Assembly: GCA_030604795.1 (NCBI GenBank)
Contig: JAUVVE010000073.1
Span: 1 to 5,198 of the forward strand
DNA: 5,198 bases
DNA from: Dehalococcoidia bacterium
GTDB taxonomy: Bacteria > Chloroflexota > Dehalococcoidia > GIF9 > UBA5629
Direction of reading: 5' to 3'
Part shown: positions 1 through 5,198 of the stretch, in pieces
How the letters are laid out: each line of letters begins with the position of its first letter
Position numbering within the stretch: position 1 is the stretch's first letter
The notes under the pieces: model-generated
Database searches by the model: none
The model's input: only the letters and a program-made list of their open reading frames with translations
What the model was told of the DNA's origin: nothing
Made by a program: the position numbers and the translations under genes

Positions 1-15
1 CTCCCGTCGAGGGAG
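1..15. repeat. Short inverted repeat, probably the end of a dispersed intergenic repeat
   Basis: CTCCC at 1-5 and GGGAG at 11-15 form a perfect 5-bp stem around the loop GTCGA. The element probably continues off the left edge of the window. Its CTCCC/GGGAG core resembles the larger hairpin at 45-67, so the two may belong to one purine/pyrimidine-rich repeat family. No function is apparent. Confidence 0.45.
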
Positions 16-44
16 AGGGAAATGTGGTTAGAAAAAAGGAGATT

Positions 45-67
45 CTCCCTCCCCTGGTGGGAGGGAG
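45..67. repeat. Perfect 9-bp inverted repeat (CTCCCTCCC/GGGAGGGAG)
   Basis: CTCCCTCCC at 45-53 is the exact reverse complement of GGGAGGGAG at 59-67, separated by the five bases CTGGT. A second G-rich stretch (GAGGGAGGGGG) follows at 71-81. The element is strand-asymmetric in purines and would fold into a GC-rich hairpin. No T-run follows on the plus strand, so it is not a standard intrinsic terminator in that direction. It looks like a dispersed intergenic repeat unit. Confidence 0.7.
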
Positions 68-89
68 TTAGAGGGAGGGGGAAATAAGC

Positions 90-111
90 GGACAGACCTT
101 CAGGTCTGTCC
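90..111. repeat. Perfect 10-bp inverted repeat (GGACAGACCT/AGGTCTGTCC)
   Basis: GGACAGACCT at 90-99 and AGGTCTGTCC at 102-111 are exact reverse complements separated only by TC. The practical hairpin is a 9-bp stem with a TTCA tetraloop. It lies 72 bases before the GTG start at 184 and has no following T-run on either strand. Palindromes with this GGACAGACC core look like the short intergenic repeats common in some uncultured bacterial genomes. That resemblance is from general familiarity only. Confidence 0.7.
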
Positions 112-168
112 CTACACAAGATTTGGGGGTGGACCAGGCTACAGTCTCGCAAACTTGTCCTGGGGCGT

Positions 169-175
169 AAGGAGG
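169..175 (+). promoter_or_regulatory. Shine-Dalgarno site for the gene at 184
   Basis: AAGGAGG at 169-175 is a near-perfect match to the anti-Shine-Dalgarno sequence and lies 8 bases before the GTG at 184. It decides the start of the downstream gene. It is the strongest ribosome-binding site in the window. Confidence 0.85.
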
Positions 176-183
176 AAAAAACA

Positions 184-789
184 GTGCCTCGGTCAGTCAT
201 ACCGGGAACGACAGATTACCGAATTCAGTCATTTGAAGATATGATCTTGGACTTCCGAGGCTATATCAGGGAGCTCAAAAAGGCTCTCAAAACTCTCAAG
301 GTCAATATTCGAAAACTCAAACAGTTGAAGTATTGGGACAAAGTGGACTGGGATTTTCAACGTCTTGTGGAGTACTCAATCAAGTTTTACGACACAGCCA
401 TTGTGGAAATCTCCGACATATTAGGCGAAATTCAGGAGGAAGTTGGACTTCACCATGTTCGTAGAGCACGTCAATTGGGTGAGACGGCGGCAGAGCTGAA
501 TGTTCGCTATGGCAGGATTTGGCATCAAGAGTATCGCAACAAGGAATACAGCAACAAAGACTTTAAGTTGGTGGAAAGGCTCTACGAAGAAGGTCGTAAT
601 ATGGCTCTTAGTATGAAGGACCTCTCTAACCTTGCAGAACGTTTAGATGATTTCGTCGGAAAGAAGGTGGTACGGAAGGAAAAAGGTAAATCCATTATGG
701 ATGCGCTCGAATTGAAGCCAAATTGGTTCGGTCTAGGAATCAACCTCAAGAAGTTAGCCAGTAGGCTCACTAGAAACAAAAAGCCATGA
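184..789 (+). CDS. Hypothetical coiled-coil protein (201 aa), family not recognised
   Basis: I do not recognise this protein. It starts at GTG 184, supported by AAGGAGG 8 bases upstream, and ends at TGA 787-789. The sequence is rich in charged residues and predicted to be largely helical. Residues 21-48 show a regular a/d heptad pattern (I21, F24, I28, L31, L35, L38, I42, L45), so a short coiled coil is likely. Two further amphipathic stretches follow at about 58-110 and 125-160, then a basic tail (KKVVRKEKGK at 160-169; RLTRNKK near the end). There is no signal peptide, hydrophobic membrane segment, cysteine cluster or obvious catalytic motif, so a soluble cytoplasmic protein is most likely. 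It converges on the Opp-type operon and appears unrelated to transport. In hand-counted 60-base stretches its GC content was about 37-47%, against about 55-62% in two transporter stretches, so it may have a different origin. Confidence 0.8.
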   Translation: MPRSVIPGTTDYRIQSFEDMILDFRGYIRELKKALKTLKVNIRKLKQLKYWDKVDWDFQRLVEYSIKFYDTAIVEISDILGEIQEEVGLHHVRRARQLGETAAELNVRYGRIWHQEYRNKEYSNKDFKLVERLYEEGRNMALSMKDLSNLAERLDDFVGKKVVRKEKGKSIMDALELKPNWFGLGINLKKLASRLTRNKKP

Positions 790-840
790 CGCATAACCCA
801 GGCCTTGCGGCTCACGCTAAGGTCCCTCAAGGCGTCATGG
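774..840 (-). terminator. Composite rho-independent terminator of the transporter operon
   Basis: The outer stem is CCATGACGC at 784-792 paired with GCGTCATGG at 832-840, a perfect 9-bp match. Inside it, 800-802 pairs with 825-827, and CCTTGCG at 803-809 pairs with CGC-AAGG at 815-822 around a single bulged base, closed by a 5-base loop. Read on the minus strand, the structure is followed directly by CTTTTTGTTT (783 down to 774), as expected for an intrinsic terminator. It begins 18 bases after the oppF stop codon. No T-run follows it on the plus strand, so it should act mainly on the minus-strand operon. The left arm and T-run lie inside the last codons of the convergent gene. Confidence 0.7.
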
Positions 841-857
841 AGGGTTACACCATATTC

Positions 858-1838
858 TTAGAGGTCGCCTGCATCACACAGGTGGCAGGCGACGAAGTGG
901 CCTTGGGATATTTCCGCTAGTTCGGGTTCTTTTCGGCTGCAGCTAGGTAGTACTCGGTGGCACCTGGGATGGAAATGGCAGCCTGGTGGTGGGTTGAGTG
1001 GGGAGGGGACGTCACCGTGCAATAGTATTCTCTCCTTGCCTTTGGGCTTGACGCTGGGGACCGCTGATAGTAAGGCCTCAGTGTAAGGATGAAGAGGATT
1101 CTGAAACAGTTCCGGTTTACTGGCCAGCTCAGCAATCTTCCCCAAGTACATTACAGCTACCCTGTGTGCCATGTGCTTTATCACCGACAGGTCATGAGCG
1201 ATGAACAGGTACGCAAGCCCGAACTCCTGCTGGATGTCCATCATCAGATTCAGTATCTGAGCCTGGATGGATACATCTAGGGCGCTGACCGGCTCATCAG
1301 CAATGATGAGCTTAGGATTTATGGCCAAGGCGCGAGCGATGCCAACGCGCTGCTTCTGGCCGCCACTGAACTCGTGTGGGTGGTGCGTAGCTTGTGCGGC
1401 TTCCAGGCCGACTTGCTCCATCAACTCAGCCACTCTTTCCGTTCGTTCCTTTTCATCGCCGATGTTGTGGATGGTCAGAGGCTCACATATGGAGTCACCG
1501 ACGGTCATCCTAGGGTCGAGCGAGGCATCAGGATCCTGGAGTATGATTTGCATTTCCTTTCTCAATTCTCTCAGTTCTCTCTTGCCCAGCTTGGCGATGT
1601 CGGTTCCTCTATGCAGCACTTCTCCGCTGGTCGGTTCTTCCAACCTCAGTATTGTTCTGCCCAGGGTTGATTTGCCGCACCCTGATTCCCCCACCAGGCC
1701 CAGGATCTCGTGCTCTCTGACATGGAAGGATACCCCGTCTACGGCCTTTATGTCGCCAATATGCCGGGAAAGGAAGCCGGCGGTTACGGGGTAATACTTC
1801 TTCAGGTCTCTTACATCTAGTAGTTCGTGACTCATCAT
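858..1838 (-). CDS. oppF: Oligopeptide/dipeptide ABC transporter ATP-binding protein, OppF/DppF type
   Basis: This is the second ATPase of the importer. It hydrolyses ATP as a heterodimer with the OppD-type subunit on the cytoplasmic face of the membrane. At 326 residues it has normal family length. Visible motifs are Walker A GESGCGKST (50-58), Q-loop Q101, signature FSGGQKQR (157-164), Walker B LIIADEP (177-183, catalytic E182), D-loop SALD (185-188) and H-loop H215. The C-terminal oligopeptide-transporter domain carries PPPGCHFHPRC, with cysteines 287, 293, 300 and 318, the arrangement that binds a [4Fe-4S] cluster in some relatives. The start is one of two adjacent ATG codons (1838 or 1835), neither with a clear Shine-Dalgarno. 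It is separated from oppD by 112 bases containing a repeat, and is the last gene before the terminator. The symbol is a family-level label; the substrate is unknown. Confidence 0.93.
   Translation of the reverse strand: MMSHELLDVRDLKKYYPVTAGFLSRHIGDIKAVDGVSFHVREHEILGLVGESGCGKSTLGRTILRLEEPTSGEVLHRGTDIAKLGKRELRELRKEMQIILQDPDASLDPRMTVGDSICEPLTIHNIGDEKERTERVAELMEQVGLEAAQATHHPHEFSGGQKQRVGIARALAINPKLIIADEPVSALDVSIQAQILNLMMDIQQEFGLAYLFIAHDLSVIKHMAHRVAVMYLGKIAELASKPELFQNPLHPYTEALLSAVPSVKPKGKERILLHGDVPSPLNPPPGCHFHPRCHRVLPSCSRKEPELAEISQGHFVACHLCDAGDL
864..893 (-). other. 9-bp stem-loop within the last codons of oppF
   Basis: GTCGCCTGC at 864-872 and GCAGGCGAC at 885-893 are perfect reverse complements with a 12-base loop. 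The stem ends four bases before the oppF stop codon and encodes part of the final cysteine-containing tail. There is no T-run after it on the minus strand, so it is not a terminator by itself. It could stabilise the transcript 3' end together with the structure at 784-840, or be a coincidence of GC-rich codons. Confidence 0.5.
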
Positions 1839-1864
1839 TTGGTAAATGTTAAGTTGTCACCGTG

Positions 1865-1914
1865 AGCTGTGGGATTCTTCGCCGCGCTCAGAATGACAGC
1901 TGAAGGGCTCAGAG
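1865..1914 (-). repeat. Intra-operon palindromic repeat, copy 1 (oppD-oppF gap)
   Basis: Nested inverted repeats are visible: AGCTGT 1865-1870 with ACAGCT 1896-1901, and ATTCT 1874-1878 with AGAAT 1890-1894, around a GC-rich core. The sequence GATTCTTCG...CGCTCAGAATGACAG and the tail TGAAGGGCTCAG match the repeat at 4955-5034. It fills much of the 112-base gap between oppD and oppF and would be transcribed as a hairpin within the operon mRNA. The gap holds no ORF and no convincing promoter. Confidence 0.75.
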
Positions 1915-1950
1915 TTCCCGACGGGATTGTCTAGTAGTCTCGCGTTTGTT

Positions 1951-2928
1951 TCATTGGTTCAGGTGGCAGCTTACTTGGTGTTCTTGAGAAATCGCAATTT
2001 GTGCTGGCTCTCGTTGGCTGCAAACCTCCATTACCTTTGAACATCTGGGGTGGAAAGAGCAGCCTTGAGGGAGGTCAATAGGGCTCGGGGTATTTCCTGG
2101 GATGGATGCCAGTCTGTCCGTAGTCTGCGAGATATCGGGCAGACACCCGATTAGGCCGGCGGTGTACGGGTGCTTTGGGCTGCCAATTATTTCAGAGACC
2201 GGCGCACTTTCAATGTTTTTGCCCCCGTAGATTACTACAGCTCTATCTCCGATTTCGGCTACCACTGCTAGGTCATGGGTTATAAAGACCAGGGACATCT
2301 GCCTCTTCGCCTTTAGGTCGCGGAAGATGTCCAGAATCTGAGCTTTTATGGTTACATCTACAGCCGTGGTCGGCTCGTCGGCGATGAGAATCTGCGGGTC
2401 GCAGGTCAAGCTCATGGCTATTAGGGCTCTCTGTTTCATGCCGCCAGATAACTGGTGAGGATAGGAACTCATTACTCTTTCCACGGAAGGTACGCCCATC
2501 TCTTCGAGCAAGCTGAGAGCCCTGTTGCGCGCCTCTCTGTGTTCCATTGGCAGGTGAATCTTCATCTGCTCTATTATCTGGTCACCTACTGTTAGTACCG
2601 GATTCAAGGCGGATTGTGCCTCTTGGAAGACCATGGCAATCTCTTTGCCCCTGATTTGCCTCAGCTGTCTCGCGGAACATTTGACTAAATCCAAGTTGTC
2701 ATATCTTACTTCACCATCGACGATTCTTCCCGGCGGGCTGTCAATCAGGCCCAGGATTGACAGTGCTGTTACTGTTTTGCCGCAGCCAGATTCGCCAACG
2801 AGGCAGAGGCACTCTCCTCGCCTGAGCTCGAAATCAACGCCGTCCACGGCTTTGACCACACCACGGCGGGTAAAGAAGTGGGTCTTGAGGTTGGTTATCT
2901 TCAGAATCACATTGCTCATGGCGTTCAT
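1951..2928 (-). CDS. oppD: Oligopeptide/dipeptide ABC transporter ATP-binding protein, OppD/DppD type
   Basis: This is the first ATPase of the importer, partner of the OppF-type subunit. With the start at ATG 2928 it has 325 residues. The motifs are Walker A GESGCGKT (45-52), Q-loop Q102, signature LSGGMKQR (160-167), Walker B ILIADEP (180-186, catalytic E185) and H-loop H218. The D-loop reads TAVD rather than the usual TALD. The C-terminal domain has LPQGCSFHPRC with cysteines 290, 296, 303 and 321, matching the possible [4Fe-4S] site of the partner. The frame stays open upstream to 3078, but those 50 residues lie wholly inside oppC, in another frame, and look non-native. ATG 2928 overlaps the oppC TGA as ATGA, typical of translational coupling, so it is preferred. 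A second ATG at 2919 is possible. The symbol is a family-level label. Confidence 0.93.
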   Translation of the reverse strand: MNAMSNVILKITNLKTHFFTRRGVVKAVDGVDFELRRGECLCLVGESGCGKTVTALSILGLIDSPPGRIVDGEVRYDNLDLVKCSARQLRQIRGKEIAMVFQEAQSALNPVLTVGDQIIEQMKIHLPMEHREARNRALSLLEEMGVPSVERVMSSYPHQLSGGMKQRALIAMSLTCDPQILIADEPTTAVDVTIKAQILDIFRDLKAKRQMSLVFITHDLAVVAEIGDRAVVIYGGKNIESAPVSEIIGSPKHPYTAGLIGCLPDISQTTDRLASIPGNTPSPIDLPQGCSFHPRCSKVMEVCSQREPAQIAISQEHQVSCHLNQ

Positions 2929-3887
2929 ATGTTGCTCTTGGGGTCGAAGGCATCTCGAAGGCCGTCGCCCAGGAAATTGAAAGCAAGGACCGTCAGGAAA
3001 AGCATAATGCCCGGCTCCACCGCCACCCACCAGGCGGTATCCAGGCTGTGCTGCCCGGCTTCCAAGATTATGCCCCAACTGGCCACCGTGGGGTCGCCCA
3101 GACCGATGAAACTCAACGCAGCTTCGGCCAAAATCACCCCTGGAATAGACAACGTAGCTATGACTATGATCAGGCTGACGACGTTGGGCACGAGATGACG
3201 GAAGATTATCCTGCCATCGCTGGCCCCCATGGCTCTGGCGGCCATGACAAACTCACGTGTTCTCAGTGACAGCGATTCGCTTCTCACCAGCCTGGCAGTG
3301 CCCGTCCAGCCGGTCAGCCCGATGGCCAGTACTATGAAGACCAGCCTCGGGCCGAAAATGAAGACGATGAGCACCAATAGCAGGAAGAAAGGGAATGTCA
3401 TCATGATATCGGTGAATCTCATCATGACATTGTCTGCCCAGCCACCAAGGTAGGCTGATAGGACACCCACTATTGTTCCCAGGACTATGGCGATACCTGA
3501 GGCAATAAGGCCGACAAGCAGGGAGACCCTGGCCCCAGAGACTATCATCGCCAGCATGTCACGGCCTTTGCTGTCGGTGCCCAGAGGGTGCGTCCAGATT
3601 CCGCGGACTTCTGAGGTGGCTAGCTCATCCGTTTCTATGTCGTACACCGATTTCAAAGTCGTGAAACCCACGGGGGGTAGGTTCTTCTGTTCGAAGTCGA
3701 CCAGTGTTGGATCCAGGGTGAAGAAAGGGCCTACTGCACCCAGCAAGATCAGGAACAGTATGAAGGCAAGGCCGACTACGGCCAGCTTGTTTCTTCGGGT
3801 CCTTTCCCAGTAGTAATTGACCAGCCGTCTATTGACGTACAAAGGTCTGCCGACCTTCCTAGCTATATCGCGGAGTCTTCTAGTCAT
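2925..3887 (-). CDS. oppC: Oligopeptide/dipeptide ABC transporter permease, OppC/DppC type
   Basis: This is an inner-membrane permease that pairs with OppB to form the translocation channel. It has 320 residues. The N-terminal OppC-type segment contains the first membrane helix (about 35-58), then a soluble loop leading to the conserved HPLGTDSKGRD (100-110). The core permease domain follows with further helices near 120-146, 162-200, 235-258 and 288-306. The EAA loop that docks to the ATPases is EFVMAARAMGAS...RHLVPN (212-235). The C-terminus has the family-typical FNFLGDGLRDAFDP (303-316). The start is ATG 3887, with AAGGA six bases upstream. A TTG 33 bases further up (3920) is in frame but less likely. 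The gene overlaps the oppB end by 8 bases and oppD by 4, suggesting coupled translation. The symbol is a family-level label. Confidence 0.93.
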   Translation of the reverse strand: MTRRLRDIARKVGRPLYVNRRLVNYYWERTRRNKLAVVGLAFILFLILLGAVGPFFTLDPTLVDFEQKNLPPVGFTTLKSVYDIETDELATSEVRGIWTHPLGTDSKGRDMLAMIVSGARVSLLVGLIASGIAIVLGTIVGVLSAYLGGWADNVMMRFTDIMMTFPFFLLLVLIVFIFGPRLVFIVLAIGLTGWTGTARLVRSESLSLRTREFVMAARAMGASDGRIIFRHLVPNVVSLIIVIATLSIPGVILAEAALSFIGLGDPTVASWGIILEAGQHSLDTAWWVAVEPGIMLFLTVLAFNFLGDGLRDAFDPKSNI

Positions 3888-4857
3888 ATCTGATCCTTGG
3901 GTCGAGATAGGTATAGGCAACGTCGGTGACCAGGTTGACCAGTAGTACTATTGATGTGCCGATAAGGGTCACAGCCACTACCACCGGGTAATCATTGGCG
4001 AAGATGGCGTTAAAGGATATCTGTCCCAGGCCGGGGATGCCGAAGACGATTTCCGTGAGGTAAGCTCCGCCGAAGACGATGCTGCCCAGGTCAAACATGA
4101 CTATGGTAACCAGCGGCAGGAGGGCATTTCTGAAGACGTGTTTGCCGATAACCGTACGTTCGGGCAGCCCTTTGGCTCTGGCGGTGGTAACAAAGCCCTT
4201 CCTCAGATTGTCGAGCATGGCTGACCTGGTATACCTGACGTAGCCAGCCAGCATCCCAGTGCCCAGCGTCATCACGGGAAGCACCAGCGCCTTCAGGTTA
4301 TCCAGGGAAAACAGCGGCAGACCGGTGTCATAGTAGGTCTTGAATAGGCCCAGTTTTACGGAAAAGACTAGTATGAGCATTACACCGAGCCAGAAGTTGG
4401 GTAGTGATATGCCCACAAATGAGAAAAAGGTGGCGATGTAGTCGGTCTTGGTGTATTGCTTAACCGCCGAGTAAATGCCGACTACAACGCCAAGAAGCGC
4501 TGCGAAGATGCTGCTAAGTAGTATGAGTTGAAAGGAATAAATCCAGTGCGTCTTAATCAGGTCGATTACTGGCATGGAGTTGCTGAAAGACCATCCCAGC
4601 TTTCCCTGGAACAGGTTGCCCATGTATTCTATGTATTGCTCGTGCATTGGTTTATCGAGGCCGTATCTCGCCTCAATGGCTTCCACTATTTGTGAGACGT
4701 CTTGGCCGCTAGCGGTCATGTTGGCTAGGTATCTGTCAGCTGGCGAACTAGGGCCGACCCTAACCAGAACGAAGGTGACGGTTAATATTCCCCAGGCGAT
4801 GATTACTGCGTAGAGGAGCCTCTTGAGGATGTAAGCTCTGAGCCAGCTCTTTCCCAT
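3880..4857 (-). CDS. oppB: Oligopeptide/dipeptide ABC transporter permease, OppB/DppB type
   Basis: This is an inner-membrane permease and channel partner of OppC. It has 325 residues, normal for the family. The N-terminus (YILKRLLYAVIIAWGILTVT, 9-28) is the usual first membrane helix after a short basic stretch. The family-typical RYGLDKPMHEQYIEYMGNLF (64-83) and GKLGWSFSNSMPV (85-97) follow. Further helices lie near 106-130, 140-170, 188-207, 247-270 and 289-313. The EAA loop is FVTTARAKGLPERTV...HVFRNALLP (222-248). The protein ends with TYLDPRIRYD, the expected C-terminal signature. The ATG at 4857 gives a normal N-terminus but has no clear Shine-Dalgarno. A 217-base, repeat-containing gap separates it from the upstream binding-protein gene, while oppC overlaps it by 8 bases. 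The symbol is a family-level label; substrate specificity lies with the binding protein. Confidence 0.93.
   Translation of the reverse strand: MGKSWLRAYILKRLLYAVIIAWGILTVTFVLVRVGPSSPADRYLANMTASGQDVSQIVEAIEARYGLDKPMHEQYIEYMGNLFQGKLGWSFSNSMPVIDLIKTHWIYSFQLILLSSIFAALLGVVVGIYSAVKQYTKTDYIATFFSFVGISLPNFWLGVMLILVFSVKLGLFKTYYDTGLPLFSLDNLKALVLPVMTLGTGMLAGYVRYTRSAMLDNLRKGFVTTARAKGLPERTVIGKHVFRNALLPLVTIVMFDLGSIVFGGAYLTEIVFGIPGLGQISFNAIFANDYPVVVAVTLIGTSIVLLVNLVTDVAYTYLDPRIRYD
3894..3898 (-). promoter_or_regulatory. Shine-Dalgarno site that fixes the oppC start
   Basis: AAGGA on the minus strand (3898 down to 3894) lies six bases before ATG 3887 and within the oppB coding end. It favours this ATG over the in-frame TTG at 3920, whose upstream bases show no comparable site. 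Confidence 0.65.
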
Positions 4858-4954
4858 TGCTATCGAAAGTTGAGGTAGGTGGCTAGCGAGCGATATTTAC
4901 GATTTTCCCGGTAACCCCGTGCGTGGACCTGCGCCTCATGGAGTCCATTCCAGG

Positions 4955-5034
4955 TGAGATTCTTCGGTCGCTGCGCTCCCTCAGAATGACAGATAGTGAG
5001 GCCCTCACAATGACGGAAAGTGAAGGGTTCAGGG
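4955..5034 (-). repeat. Intra-operon palindromic repeat, copy 2 (binding protein-oppB gap)
   Basis: ATTCT at 4959-4963 pairs with AGAAT at 4983-4987 around a GC-rich, partly palindromic core (GGTCGCTGCGCTCC). The right part is duplicated in tandem: the 23 bases from 4980 and from 5004 match at 18 positions (period 24), each carrying CTCA-AATGAC. A small palindrome, GTGAG-GCC-CTCAC, lies at the junction (4996-5008). The tail TGAAGGGTTCAGGG (5021-5034) matches copy 1 at 12 of 14 positions. Copy and core orientation are the same as at 1865-1914. The rest of the 217-base gap shows no ORF or convincing promoter. Confidence 0.75.
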
Positions 5035-5074
5035 TGAGCACTTGACGTTCCGGAGTATTCACCGTTCTTGAAGT

Positions 5075-5198
5075 CTATTCAAAATGCCACAGGTAGTAGT
5101 TATAGCCCATGCTGATGCCGGGCTCTATTCCCTGGACATTACTCTGGAAACCGCGGTTGACTCTACTGAAAACCAAGAAATCCACCGGCTGTTCTTCA
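5075..5198 (-). CDS. C-terminal end of a probable extracellular solute-binding protein (family 5), partial
   Basis: Read on the minus strand, an open frame enters at the right edge and runs 40 codons to TAG at 5077-5075. The residues begin EEQPVDFLVFSRVNRGFQSN and end with GIEPGISMGYNYYLWHFE. The tail, with aromatic residues shortly before the stop, resembles the C-termini of SBP_bac_5 peptide/nickel-binding proteins, though 40 residues are too few for a firm domain call. The context supports the assignment: it sits directly upstream of oppBCDF on the same strand, where the binding-protein gene is normally found. If correct, it would be an exported, probably lipid-anchored protein that sets substrate specificity. 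The start, signal peptide and ligand pocket lie outside the window. Confidence 0.7.
   Translation of the reverse strand, partial: EEQPVDFLVFSRVNRGFQSNVQGIEPGISMGYNYYLWHFE

Noticed and set aside
1..111. CRISPR array
   Set aside because: The three inverted repeats differ in sequence and spacing. There are no direct repeats of constant length with unique spacers, and no cas gene.
45..111. Intrinsic terminators upstream of the unknown gene
   Set aside because: The hairpins are GC-rich, but no T-run follows either one on the plus strand, and none of adequate length is seen on the minus strand.
582..830. 82-codon minus-strand open frame over the end of the unknown gene
   Set aside because: It overlaps the terminator and the well-supported plus-strand gene, has no ribosome-binding site that I can see, and its composition reads like an antisense shadow.
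1267..1794. 175-codon plus-strand open frame opposite oppF
   Set aside because: It lies entirely antisense to conserved OppF motifs, and its residues are explained by the complementary strand. The other plus-strand frames opposite oppB, oppC and oppD are rejected for the same reason.
2929..3078. 50-residue N-terminal extension of OppD in an open frame
   Set aside because: It lies inside oppC in another frame, has no similarity to OppD N-termini, and the ATG at 2928 forms the normal ATGA overlap with the oppC stop.
3888..3920. 11-residue extension of OppC from an upstream TTG
   Set aside because: The ATG at 3887 has AAGGA six bases upstream and gives a typical OppC N-terminus. The TTG has no clear ribosome-binding site and would deepen the overlap with oppB.
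5042..5060. Possible -35 box TTGACG on the plus strand
   Set aside because: No suitable -10 sequence follows at the right spacing and no plus-strand gene lies downstream, so it is probably chance.
4858..5074. Internal promoter for oppB
   Set aside because: An AT-rich TAAATAT-like stretch exists on the minus strand, but no -35 element is found at proper spacing. The binding-protein gene on the same strand suggests cotranscription.

Overview
The window is dominated by one minus-strand operon for an ABC importer of the oligopeptide/dipeptide/nickel (Opp/Dpp) class. In transcription order, running from right to left, it holds the last 40 codons of a probable substrate-binding protein (5075-5198, cut by the window edge), permease OppB (3880-4857), permease OppC (2925-3887), ATPase OppD (1951-2928) and ATPase OppF (858-1838). 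All four complete genes are intact, with every expected motif: EAA loops in both permeases; Walker A, Q-loop, signature, Walker B and H-loop in both ATPases; and a four-cysteine C-terminal domain in both ATPases. The binding protein would deliver substrate to the OppB-OppC channel, and the OppD-OppF pair would power import. The substrate cannot be read from this sequence.

Gene spacing is uneven. oppB/oppC overlap by 8 bases and oppC/oppD by 4 bases (ATGA), which suggests translational coupling. By contrast, the binding-protein/oppB gap is 217 bases and the oppD/oppF gap is 112 bases. Each long gap carries a copy of the same hairpin-forming repeat (ATTCTTCG...AGAATGACA), in the same orientation relative to transcription. 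The operon appears to end at a composite hairpin followed by a T-rich run (774-840, minus strand).

On the left, convergent to the operon, a plus-strand gene (184-789, GTG start with a strong Shine-Dalgarno) encodes a 201-residue, charged, mostly helical protein with a clear heptad pattern near its N-terminus. I do not recognise its family. It looks more AT-rich than the transporter genes. Bases 1-111 upstream of it hold three inverted repeats that look like dispersed intergenic repeats.

The organism is a bacterium of moderate GC content. Abundant short palindromic intergenic repeats of the kinds seen here, together with the style of the transporter, fit an uncultured Chloroflexota (Dehalococcoidia-like) genome. 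That placement is inference from general familiarity, not a search result. I see no wholly new biological system. The parts most worth a second look are the intra-operon repeats, the terminator shared with the end of the convergent gene, and the unrecognised coiled-coil protein.
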